NCBI RefSeq assembly: GCF_005239095.1
Contig: NZ_SZUA01000003.1
Coordinates: 62,001 to 126,000 of the forward strand
Direction of reading: 5' to 3'
DNA length: 64,000 nucleotides
Source of the DNA: Luteimonas gilva
GTDB lineage: Bacteria > Pseudomonadota > Gammaproteobacteria > Xanthomonadales > Xanthomonadaceae
Both the position numbers and the translations under genes were made by a program. Positions 51,072-58,716 of this stretch are shown in pieces. The notes under the pieces are model-generated. The model was not told the DNA's origin and made no database searches. It saw only the letters and a list, made by a program, of their open reading frames with translations. The first letter of the stretch is position 1. Every line of letters begins with the position of its first letter.

Positions 51072-51413
51072 TCAATGCGAGGCCTTGTCCCGCCGCCAGC
51101 CGCGATGGCGGATGTCCAAATACAGGCTGTAGGCCGCGGTGAAGGCGGGGAACAGGTTCTGGATCACACCCACCGAGTCCTGTTTCTGCGAGAACACGAA
51201 ATAGCTCAGCGTCATCACGCTGCCGACCAGGCTCATGTACCAGAACAGGCGCGGGATCACCGGCTTGCGGTGCTTGCGCGAGGCCACGAACTGGACCACC
51301 CAGCGGCCGCCGAACATCAGCGCGCCGGTCAGGCCGATCAGCTTCCACGGCGACATGTGCAGGCCGGTCCATTCCAGCCAGGGGATGGCGGCGTTCATGA
51401 AATCGGGGGTCAT
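51072..51413 (-). CDS. LAB_N-domain membrane protein (lipid-A-disaccharide synthase N-terminal type)
   Basis: A 113-residue protein with three or four membrane helices: LHMSPWKLIGLTGALMFGGR, WVVQFVASRKHRKPVIPRLF, WYMSLVGSVMTLSYFVF and LFPAFTAAYSLYLDIRHR. The run GGRWVVQFVASRKHRKPVIP is the LAB_N signature (SMR-like fold). Such proteins are found with glycosyltransferases that modify lipids, as here, where the GT2 gene lies just upstream on the same strand. Exact role unknown. Confidence 0.85.
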   Translation of the reverse strand: MTPDFMNAAIPWLEWTGLHMSPWKLIGLTGALMFGGRWVVQFVASRKHRKPVIPRLFWYMSLVGSVMTLSYFVFSQKQDSVGVIQNLFPAFTAAYSLYLDIRHRGWRRDKASH

Positions 51414-51432
51414 GGCGATACCTGCGGGACCG

Positions 51433-52167
51433 TCAGGAGATTTCTTCGATGGCCGTGCGCTTGCTGCGCCGGATCAGCCAGGCCACGCCGCGCAGATCGC
51501 TGATGCCGACCAGGGCGCGGTTGAGGTTGTTGTACTTGGACACGCCGCTGGCGCGGTGGCGATGGTTGACCGGCACGCTGACCGTCTTCCAACCGGCGCG
51601 CTGCATCAGCGCGGGCAGGTAGCGGTGCATGTGGTCGAAGTAGGGCAGGTCGAGGAAGGCTTCGCGTTCGAACAGTTTGATGCCGCAGCCGGTGTCGGGC
51701 GTGTCGTCGCGCAACATGCGCGCGCGGATCGCGTTGGCCCATTTCGAAGCCCAGCGCTTGCTGCCCGAATCCTGCCGGTTCACCCGCCAGCCGGCGAACA
51801 GCTTGGTGTCCGGCGTCGCCGCGGCGCTCGCGGCCAGCAGTTTCGGGATGTCGGCCGGGTCGTTCTGGCCGTCGCCGTCGAGGGTGGCGATCCAAGCGCC
51901 GCGCGCGGCCCTCACGCCGCTGCGCACCGCGGTGCTTTGCCCGCTCTGGTTCGCGTGGCGCAGCACGCGCAGCTCCGGGACTTCGGCTTTCAGGCGCTTG
52001 AGCACGTCCAGTGTGGCGTCGCGGGATTTGTCGTCGACGTAGACGATTTCGAAATCGGCCACGCCGCGCAGCGCGGCGGTGATTTCGTTCACCAACGGCG
52101 CGACGTTGTCCTGTTCGTTGAATACAGGAACGACGACGGAAAGTTGCGGAGCGGGAGATTCAGCCAT
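51433..52167 (-). CDS. Family 2 glycosyltransferase (DPM1/ArnC-like)
   Basis: A 244-residue enzyme with LSVVVPVFNEQDNVAPLVNE (nucleotide-sugar fold start), IVYVDDKSRDATLDVLKRL, LDGDGQNDPADIPKLL (metal-binding DxD) and DTGCGIKLFEREAFLDLPYF. It lacks membrane helices, so it resembles dolichol/undecaprenyl-phosphate sugar transferases that work with a separate membrane partner, plausibly the LAB_N protein next to it. ATG 52167 was preferred to the TTG one codon upstream. Confidence 0.88.
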   Translation of the reverse strand: MAESPAPQLSVVVPVFNEQDNVAPLVNEITAALRGVADFEIVYVDDKSRDATLDVLKRLKAEVPELRVLRHANQSGQSTAVRSGVRAARGAWIATLDGDGQNDPADIPKLLAASAAATPDTKLFAGWRVNRQDSGSKRWASKWANAIRARMLRDDTPDTGCGIKLFEREAFLDLPYFDHMHRYLPALMQRAGWKTVSVPVNHRHRASGVSKYNNLNRALVGISDLRGVAWLIRRSKRTAIEEIS

Positions 52168-52192
52168 CAACGGGACTCGGCGCGTTTTTTTG

Positions 52193-52320
52193 AGCCCCTC
52201 TCCCGTGGGGAGAGGGGTTGGGGTGAGGGTTCGGCGAAGCGTTGGAGGCTGAACTTGCGTCGCTTCTCCGAACCCTCATCCGCCCTTCGGGCACCTTCTC
52301 TCGGGGGGAGAAGGAAAAGC
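52193..52320. repeat. GAGCCCCTCTCCC...GAACCCTCATCC composite repeat
   Basis: Left arm CCCCTCTCCCGTGGGGAGAG, GGTTGGGGTGAGGGTTCGG; right arm CCGAACCCTCATCCGCC, CTTCGGGCACCTTCTCTC and GGGGGGAGAAGG. The GGTGAGGGTTCGG and CCGAACCCTCATCC parts pair over about 25 bases. Same design as the 60797-61131 element. Confidence 0.75.
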
Positions 52321-52325
52321 AAGCG

Positions 52326-53291
52326 TTACGCATTATCGCCGAAGTAGTCCCGGCACCAGGCCACCACCTGCGGCAGGCCGGTTTCGATGGACGTGGCGGG
52401 CTCGAAGCCGAACGCGGCCTGGGCCCGGGCGGTATCGGCCATCGTCTCGACCATGTCGCCCGGCTGCATCGGTTTGTAGACCTTTTCCGCTTTCTTGCCG
52501 GCCGCCTCTTCGATCACCGCGATGAAGCGCTCCAGTTCCACCGGCGTGTGGTTGCCGAGGTTGAAGACGCGGTGCGGCGGATCGTCCTGCGGGGGATGGT
52601 CCAGCGCGCCGAGCACGCCGGCGACGATGTCGTCGATGAAGGTGAAGTCGCGCCGCATCTTGCCGTGGTTGAACACGTCGATCGGGCGTCCGGACAGCAC
52701 CGCCCGCGAGAACAGCAGCGGCGCCATGTCCGGCCGGCCCCAGGGTCCGTACACGGTGAAGAAGCGCAGCCCCGTCGCGCGCAGGCCGTACAGGTGCGCG
52801 TAGGTGTGCGCCATCAATTCGTTCGCGGCCTTGGTCGCGGCGTACAGCGAGCGCGGCCGATCGATGCGCTGGTCTTCGGAGAACGGCGGCTTGGCCGAAT
52901 CGCCGTACACCGACGACGAACTGGCGTAAGCCAAATGTGCGACGCCGCGATGCCGGCACAGTTCGAGCAGATTGACGAAGCCGACCAGGTTGCTGTCGAC
53001 GTAGGCGTGCGGATTCTGCAGCGAATAGCGCACGCCGGCTTGCGCGGCCAGATGGATCACCCGGTCCGGCGCTGTTTCGTCGAACAAGGCGGCCAGGCCG
53101 TCGCGGTCGGTCAAGTCCAGCGCGCGGATGTCGGCGTCCGCGCACAACGCGGCGCCGCGATCGCGCTTCAGCCGCGGATCGTAGTAATCGTTGAAATTGT
53201 CCAGGCCGACGAAGGCTTCGCCGCGGCGCCGCAATTCGCGGCAGACGTAGGCGCCGATGAATCCGGCCGCGCCGGTGACGAGAATGGTCAT
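52326..53291 (-). CDS. NAD-dependent sugar-nucleotide epimerase (UDP-glucuronate 4-epimerase type)
   Basis: A 321-residue short-chain dehydrogenase-type epimerase: NAD site TILVTGAAGFIGAYVCREL, DNFNDYYDPRLKRDR (characteristic of UDP-glucuronate epimerases), VIHLAAQAGVRYSLQNPHAY, the catalytic YASSSSVYG and YAATK (Tyr-x3-Lys), and TVYGPWGRPDMA. It would make UDP-galacturonate for surface sugars. It is upstream of the GT2 and LAB_N genes on the same strand, across a repeat. Confidence 0.92.
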   Translation of the reverse strand: MTILVTGAAGFIGAYVCRELRRRGEAFVGLDNFNDYYDPRLKRDRGAALCADADIRALDLTDRDGLAALFDETAPDRVIHLAAQAGVRYSLQNPHAYVDSNLVGFVNLLELCRHRGVAHLAYASSSSVYGDSAKPPFSEDQRIDRPRSLYAATKAANELMAHTYAHLYGLRATGLRFFTVYGPWGRPDMAPLLFSRAVLSGRPIDVFNHGKMRRDFTFIDDIVAGVLGALDHPPQDDPPHRVFNLGNHTPVELERFIAVIEEAAGKKAEKVYKPMQPGDMVETMADTARAQAAFGFEPATSIETGLPQVVAWCRDYFGDNA

Positions 53292-53308
53292 GGGTTTCTT
53301 AGCCGCCG

Positions 53309-53326
53309 TTCCCGCGAAGGCGGGAA
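53309..53326. repeat. TTCCCGC-GAAG-GCGGGAA hairpin
   Basis: A perfect 7-bp hairpin between the epimerase and SUFU genes; a very common short intergenic element in this group. Single copy noticed here. Confidence 0.7.
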
Positions 53327-53398
53327 TTCAAAGTCCTGATTTTGCCCGACGCAACCTGAGCGAATCGTTCATCGCAGACGGCTCCGCCGCTCGGCCCG

Positions 53399-54142
53399 TC
53401 AGAACAATCCAAAACGCTTTTTGGCCACGTTCTTGCGGGCGGGATCTATCGCGTCGGAGATATCGTGCGCGCCGAACTTCTCCAATAGCGCGTCGCTGCC
53501 TTTGCGCAGCTTCAACTCCATCTCCTCGCGGTAGAGCGGAACGACGGCAAGGAAGTGGATCCGCTTCTCCGAATCGATGTCGAGCGCGGCGAATTCTTCC
53601 GGCGCGGTGACGGCAGGCAACAGGATGGCCCCGCAAAGGCCGGTATTGGCGGCGTAGGGTTCGGCCGGGTCGCCGTTGGGCATCGAATGCCCCCACCCCA
53701 GCCAGGTGCGGTATTTGTGCGGAAAGCGAGCCAGCGTCTTGAGCAGGCGCACCGGCCAATACCAGGCTTCGTCCTGGAACGCTTCCTGTTCGACGCGCCA
53801 GTCCGGCGGCAGCGTGACCATGAGCTCCAGATGCTTCAGCCCGTCCAATTCCGCCGGAACATGCATGGGCAGGTCGCTCATGCCCGAGGTGACCAAACGA
53901 TGGAACGGGTTCGCTTCGTTGGGCGGCACCCAATGCACGTCGATGTGGACGAGGTCGGAGACGATTTCGTGGAAGACGGATTCGATCGGCCCGAGATGAG
54001 CTTGGATATGCGCGGAAATTTCTTCCAGGCACATCTCGCCCTGGATCGCCTCGAGTCCTGGCGGCGATTCGTCGTAGTGATAAATCGGTTGCCCGCTGAG
54101 GCTCACCAGCTTGCCGTCGTCCGAACCGTTGCCCGATGCCAT
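53399..54142 (-). CDS. Suppressor-of-fused (SUFU) domain protein
   Basis: A 247-residue protein with the bacterial SUFU-domain pattern: VFHEIVSDLVHIDVHWVPPN, HRLVTSGMSDLPMHVP, HLELMVTLPPDW, WYWPVRLLKTLARFPHKYRT and LAVVPLYREEMELKLRKG. In bacteria this fold is often an immunity protein beside polymorphic toxins, but no toxin gene is visible within reach. It ends just before parB is read (ten bases upstream), possibly sharing its transcript. Confidence 0.85.
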   Translation of the reverse strand: MASGNGSDDGKLVSLSGQPIYHYDESPPGLEAIQGEMCLEEISAHIQAHLGPIESVFHEIVSDLVHIDVHWVPPNEANPFHRLVTSGMSDLPMHVPAELDGLKHLELMVTLPPDWRVEQEAFQDEAWYWPVRLLKTLARFPHKYRTWLGWGHSMPNGDPAEPYAANTGLCGAILLPAVTAPEEFAALDIDSEKRIHFLAVVPLYREEMELKLRKGSDALLEKFGAHDISDAIDPARKNVAKKRFGLF

Positions 54143-54152
54143 GCGTGTGCCC

Positions 54153-55070
54153 TCAGGCTTTTCCGCGCAAGCGCTCCAGCACGCCGTCCAGCGTGTCCAG
54201 ATCGGTGTAGTGGATCACCAGCCGGCCCTTGCCCGCGCGGCCGTGGGCGATGCTGACCTTGGTGCCCAGGCTTTCCGACAATTCGTTTTCCAGCGAGGCG
54301 ATGTCGGCGCTGGCGCGCGGCTTGGCGCCGGGTTTCTTCTTGCCCGCGGCCTGCGGCACCGAGCCGGCGGCGTATTGCTGGGCGCGGTGTTCGACTTCGC
54401 GCACCGACCAGCCGTGTTCGGCCGCGTCGGAAGCGAGCCGGCTGGCCAATTCCGGCGACAGCGTCAGCAGCGCGCGCGCGTGGCCCATCTCCAACCGGCG
54501 CGATTCCAGCAGCGCGCGGATCGCCGGCGGCAGTTCCAGCAGGCGCAGCAGATTCGACACCGCGGCGCGCGAACGGCCCACGGCTTCGGCGGCCTGGGCG
54601 TGGGTCAAATCGAATTCTTCGATCAACCGATGCAGCGCCTGCGCTTCTTCCAGCGGGTTGAGGTCTTCGCGCTGGATGTTTTCGATCAGCGCCATCGCCA
54701 CCACGGTGCGGTCGTCGACTTCGCGCACGACCACCGGGATTTCGGTCAAACCCGCTTGTTGCGATGCGCGCCAGCGGCGTTCGCCAGCGATGATTTCGTA
54801 GCGCTTGCCGCCCAAGTCGCGGACCACGATCGGCTGGATCACGCCTTGCGCACGGATCGATTCGGCCAATTCGGTCAGCTTGTCCGCGTCCATATTGCGG
54901 CGCGGCTGGTACTTGCCCGGCGACAGCGCGTCCACCGGCAAAGTGCGCAGCGTGTCGGACGGCGTGGCCTCCAGCACCGGCGCTTCGGCGGCGGCCTTGG
55001 AACCGAGCAAGGCTTCGAGGCCGCGGCCGAGGCCGCGCTTCTTGGCCGGTTGGGGCTTGCTGGCGTTCAT
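54153..55070 (-). CDS. parB: Chromosome partitioning protein ParB
   Basis: A 305-residue protein with the chromosomal ParB start KKRGLGRGLEALLG, the CTP-binding box RYEIIAGERRWRASQQAGL, VVMALIENIQREDLNPLEEA style arginine patch (MALIENIQREDLNPLEEA), the HTH DLTHAQAAEAVGRSRAAVSN, and a C-terminal dimer domain (LVIHYTDLDTLDGVLERL). It loads on parS as a clamp and organises the origin. Start overlaps the parA stop by four bases. No 16-base parS site was noticed in the window. Confidence 0.97.
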   Translation of the reverse strand: MNASKPQPAKKRGLGRGLEALLGSKAAAEAPVLEATPSDTLRTLPVDALSPGKYQPRRNMDADKLTELAESIRAQGVIQPIVVRDLGGKRYEIIAGERRWRASQQAGLTEIPVVVREVDDRTVVAMALIENIQREDLNPLEEAQALHRLIEEFDLTHAQAAEAVGRSRAAVSNLLRLLELPPAIRALLESRRLEMGHARALLTLSPELASRLASDAAEHGWSVREVEHRAQQYAAGSVPQAAGKKKPGAKPRASADIASLENELSESLGTKVSIAHGRAGKGRLVIHYTDLDTLDGVLERLRGKA

Positions 55071-55861
55071 GCCGCTTTCTCCGTGTTGTGCTTGTTGCGC
55101 TCGTGCTGGCGGCGCAGCACTTCGCCGGCCAGTCCGAGATAGGCGATGGAGCCGCGCGAAGCCCGGTCGTAGCCGACGATGCTTTGGCCGTGGCTGGGCG
55201 CCTCGGCCAGGCGCACGTTGCGCGGCACGATGGTGCGGAACACCTTGTCGCCGAAATGTTGGGTCAATTCCGCCGAAACCGCGTTGGCGAGGTTGTTGCG
55301 CACGTCGAACATGGTGCGCAGCACGCCTTCGATCTCCAGGGCCGGGTTGAGCTTGGCCTTGAGCGCGTCGATGGTCTGCAGCAGCGCGGTCAGGCCTTCC
55401 AGCGCGTAGTACTCGCACTGCATCGGCACCAGCACCGAGTCCGCCGCGGTCAGCGCGTTCAAGGTGAGCAGCGACAAGGCCGGTGGGCAATCGACGATGA
55501 TGAAATCGTATTTCTCGCGCAGCGGATCCAGCGCGCGCTTGAGCCGCTGTTCGCGGCCTTCTTCGTCCATCAGTTCGATTTCGGCCGCGGTGAGGTCGGT
55601 GTTGCCGGGCAGCAGGTCGAAATCTTCGGGCGTGCGCACGATCGCGTCGCTCGCGTGCATTTCCTCGAGCAGCACGTCGCAGCTGGACGCCGACAGCTCG
55701 CGCTTGTCGATGCCGCTGCCCATGGTGGCGTTGCCCTGCGCGTCCAGATCGACCAGCAGCACGCGCTTGGGGGTGCGGGCCAAGGCGGCGGCGAGGTTGA
55801 CGGCGGTGGTGGTCTTGCCGACGCCGCCCTTCTGGTTGGCGATGGCGATGATGCGGGCCAT
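55067..55861 (-). CDS. parA: Chromosome partitioning ATPase ParA (Soj)
   Basis: A 264-residue Walker ATPase: deviant Walker A IANQKGGVGKTTTAVNLAAA, switch LLVDLDAQGNATMGSGID, and VDCPPALSLLTLNALTAADS. No N-terminal HTH, so the Soj type. It moves ParB-parS complexes. rsmG lies upstream on the same strand, an order typical of regions near the chromosomal origin. Confidence 0.97.
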   Translation of the reverse strand: MARIIAIANQKGGVGKTTTAVNLAAALARTPKRVLLVDLDAQGNATMGSGIDKRELSASSCDVLLEEMHASDAIVRTPEDFDLLPGNTDLTAAEIELMDEEGREQRLKRALDPLREKYDFIIVDCPPALSLLTLNALTAADSVLVPMQCEYYALEGLTALLQTIDALKAKLNPALEIEGVLRTMFDVRNNLANAVSAELTQHFGDKVFRTIVPRNVRLAEAPSHGQSIVGYDRASRGSIAYLGLAGEVLRRQHERNKHNTEKAA

Positions 55862-56017
55862 GGGGTCCGTTTGCCTCGGTGCGCTGGGATGCCCGCGTTG
55901 CCGCGGGCCGGACCGGGGATTATGCCGCGCCGGGTGAATATTGGCTTGCGATGCGGTCTCAACGCGCCGCCGCGCGTTGCGGAAGACGGTACGACGGCTT
56001 TCGCCGCTGGAGTGCCC

Positions 56018-56105
56018 GTAGCCGGGGTTGAGCCGCAGGCGATACCCGGGACGCCATCCACCGTAGCCGAAAGCCCCGGGTATCGCTTCGCTCAACCCGG
56101 GCTAC
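56018..56105. repeat. GTAG-type REP pair overlapping the rsmG 3' end
   Basis: GTAGCCGGGGTTGAGCCGCA on the left (56018-56050, ending CCCGGG) and the inverted CCCGGGTATCGCTTCGCTCA, ACCCGGGCTAC on the right (56075-56105). The right unit encodes the last residues (SPG) and TGA stop of rsmG. Confidence 0.88.
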
Positions 56106-56742
56106 GGTCGCGCTTTACCACCACCAAATGCCGCTCCGCCGCCAATCCGGGCACGGCGAGCGGATGAATGGCCTCCAGGCGCCATCCCGCGGGCAAGGCC
56201 GCGATCTCCTCGTCCGGCCGCGCGCCCTTCATCGCCAGCAGCCGTCCGCCGGGCGCCAGCAGATGCCCGCCCACCGCCAGGATGTCCGGCAAGGTGGCCA
56301 GCGCCCGCGCGGTGATCGCTTCATAAGCGCCGGGTTCGTCCACCGCCTCGGCGCGGGCTTCGGCCACGCGCGCATTGCCCAGCTTCAGCGAACGCACCGC
56401 TTCGCGCAGGAAACGCGCCTTCTTGCCGTTCGATTCGACCAAGGTCACGTGCAAAGCGGGCAGCGCGATCGCCAGCGGGATGCCGGGCAATCCCGGGCCG
56501 GTGCCCAGGTCTGCCAGCGTGGCGACTCCGCTCGCGTACGGCTGCATCGCCAGCGAATCGAGCAGGTGCTTGGCCACCATCTCGCGCGGATCGCGGATCG
56601 CGGTGAGGTTGTAGGTGCGGTTCCAGCGATCGAGCAAAGACAAATAGGCCAGCAGCGGATCGGCGAGCGCGGCATCCAGCGACAAGGCCGCCAAGCCGGC
56701 TTCTAGTTCGTCGCGTAGGGCAGGAGTGAGGTCGCGGTTCAT
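56092..56742 (-). CDS. rsmG: 16S rRNA m7G527 methyltransferase
   Basis: A 216-residue methyltransferase with the RsmG hallmarks: [30 protein letters not shown], the SAM motif [39 protein letters not shown] and [13 protein letters not shown]. It methylates G527 of 16S rRNA. The C-terminus ends inside a REP element. mnmG, its usual partner, is not adjacent. Confidence 0.96.
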   Translation of the reverse strand: MNRDLTPALRDELEAGLAALSLDAALADPLLAYLSLLDRWNRTYNLTAIRDPREMVAKHLLDSLAMQPYASGVATLADLGTGPGLPGIPLAIALPALHVTLVESNGKKARFLREAVRSLKLGNARVAEARAEAVDEPGAYEAITARALATLPDILAVGGHLLAPGGRLLAMKGARPDEEIAALPAGWRLEAIHPLAVPGLAAERHLVVVKRDRSPG

Positions 56743-56816
56743 GGCGTCAGTATCGCCTACGGGCCGAATCCGGGCCGACGGAATACCCGGCGATGCGCGG
56801 TTTCCGTCTTGTTAGG

Positions 56817-58586
56817 ATGGGGTCACCCCGCCGCGGAGGGCTCTTCCTGGAAAGCCTGCACGCCATCGATCTGCGATTGCTCGGCGGCGCGTTGCTGATC
56901 CTGGCCGGGATCGCTTCGTCGTTGCTCGCGCGCCGCTTCGGCGCGCCGCTGCTGTTGGTGTTCCTGCTGCTGGGCCTGTTGCTGGGTGTCGACGGGCCGG
57001 GCGGGATCCGCTATTCGGACACGCGCTTCACTTTCCTGGTCGGTTCGCTGGCGTTGGCGATCATCCTGTTCGACGGCGGCCTGCGCACCCGTGCCGCGCA
57101 CGTGCAGGGCAGCGTGAAGCCGGCGCTGCTGCTGGCCACCGTCGGCGTGGTCGCGACCGCGGCGTTGACCGCGTTGGCGGCATCGAAATTGCTCGGCTTG
57201 CCGCCGCTGGAGGCGATGCTGCTGGGCACGATCCTGGCTTCGACCGACGCGGCCGCGGTGTTTTTCCTGATCCGCGCCGGCGGTTTGCATCTGGAACGGC
57301 GCACCGGCGCGACCTTGGAAGTCGAATCCGGCGCGAACGATCCGGTCGCGGTGTTCCTGACCATCGGCCTGACGCTGTGGGTCTCCGGCGATCACGAAGG
57401 CGGCGTCTGGACGATCGCGCTGAGCATGGTCTGGGCGATGGCCGCGGGCTTGGCGGTCGGCTATTTCGGCGGCCGCGCGCTGGTCGCCGTGCTGAACCGT
57501 TACGACCTGCCGTCGGGCCTGCATCCGTGGTTGGCGCTGGCGGGTGCGGTGACCTTGTTCGCATTGACCAACTTGATCGGCGGCAGCGGCTATCTGGCCG
57601 TCTATCTCGCCGGCATCGTCTTGGCGAACCGGCCGCTGCGCGCGCGCCAGGCGGTGATGTCGGTGCAGGACGCGGCCACTTGGTTCGCGCAATTGGCGAT
57701 GTTCCTGCTGCTCGGGCTGCTGGCCGCGCCAAACAAGCTGCTCGGCGTGCTGTGGCCGGCGCTGGGCGTGGCCGCGTTCCTGATGTTCGCGGCGCGGCCG
57801 CTGGCGGTGGCCGCGTGTTTGTTGCCGTTCCGCTATCGCTGGGCGGAGATCGGATTCATTTCCTGGGTGGGATTGCGCGGCGCGGTCGGCATCTTCCTCG
57901 CATCAATCCCGTTGCTGGCGGGGCTGCCGAACGCATCGTTGTATTTCAACGTGGCGTTCGTGGTGGTGCTGGCGTCGCTGATCGTGCAGGGCTGGACTTT
58001 GGCGCGCGCGGCGCACGCTTTCGGCGTGGCGGTGCCGCGCCCGGATCCGAACACGCGCCGCATCCAATTGGATCTGCCGGGACAGTTGGACTACGACTTG
58101 GTCGGCTACCGCATCGCTTCCGCCAGCGCGATCCTGCACGGCGCCGCGCTGCCCGGGCGCGTGCGCCTGGCGATGGTCGCGCGCGAAGGCCGGCTACTGC
58201 TGCCGGAAGAGGCGGCCGAATTGCGGGCCGGCGACTACGCTTATTTCCTGGCGCCGAGCGGGCGCGCGCCGAAGATGGATTGGTTGTTCGCCGAACCCGC
58301 CGACGCGCGCCAAGCCGAGACCGAAACGTTCGGCAGCTTCATCCTGCCCGGCGACGTGCCGCTGGGCGAACTCGCCAGTTTTTACGGCTTGGCGATTCCT
58401 GCGCGCTTCGCCAAGAGCACCGCCGCGCAGTTGTTCGACGAGCGTTTCGACGAGCAGGCGCAAATCGGGGATAGCGTGACCCTGGGCCGCGCGGTGCTGG
58501 TGGTGCGCAGCCTGCGCGAGGACCGCGTGGCCCAGGTCGGGCTGCGCTTCGCCGGCGTCGGCGAGCGGCTGATCGGCGGCAAATAG
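56817..58586 (+). CDS. CPA1-family K+/H+ antiporter (NhaP2/CvrA-like) with TrkA_C domain
   Basis: A 589-residue antiporter with about 12 helices: LLGGALLILAGIASSLLARR, ILFDGGLRTRAAHV, ASTDAAAVFFLIRAGGLHLE (active-site Asp), ESGANDPVAVFLTIGLTLWV (the ND motif) and GLRGAVGIFLASIPLLAG. The cytoplasmic end has a TrkA_C/CorC-like region (ELASFYGLAIPARFAKSTAA). The start is uncertain: the conserved protein begins near LESLHAIDLRLLG, where a GGAGG site stands seven bases before a CTG (56847); ATG 56817 gives ten extra residues. Confidence 0.9.
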   Translation: MGSPRRGGLFLESLHAIDLRLLGGALLILAGIASSLLARRFGAPLLLVFLLLGLLLGVDGPGGIRYSDTRFTFLVGSLALAIILFDGGLRTRAAHVQGSVKPALLLATVGVVATAALTALAASKLLGLPPLEAMLLGTILASTDAAAVFFLIRAGGLHLERRTGATLEVESGANDPVAVFLTIGLTLWVSGDHEGGVWTIALSMVWAMAAGLAVGYFGGRALVAVLNRYDLPSGLHPWLALAGAVTLFALTNLIGGSGYLAVYLAGIVLANRPLRARQAVMSVQDAATWFAQLAMFLLLGLLAAPNKLLGVLWPALGVAAFLMFAARPLAVAACLLPFRYRWAEIGFISWVGLRGAVGIFLASIPLLAGLPNASLYFNVAFVVVLASLIVQGWTLARAAHAFGVAVPRPDPNTRRIQLDLPGQLDYDLVGYRIASASAILHGAALPGRVRLAMVAREGRLLLPEEAAELRAGDYAYFLAPSGRAPKMDWLFAEPADARQAETETFGSFILPGDVPLGELASFYGLAIPARFAKSTAAQLFDERFDEQAQIGDSVTLGRAVLVVRSLREDRVAQVGLRFAGVGERLIGGK

Positions 58587-58716
58587 CCGGCGGAATTGCC
58601 GCATTGCGCCATGTTTTCGGCGACCGATCCCGTACCCTGCGACCTCGGCCCGCCGCGGCGCATCTACTTCGGGATCGTCCGCAGCCCTCGACCTCGTTCG
58701 ACCACTGGAGAAGCCT

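Noticed and set aside
54153-56742. parS centromere sites near parAB
   Set aside because: No sequence close to the TGTTNCACGTGNAACA consensus was noticed on reading; sites are probably outside the window.
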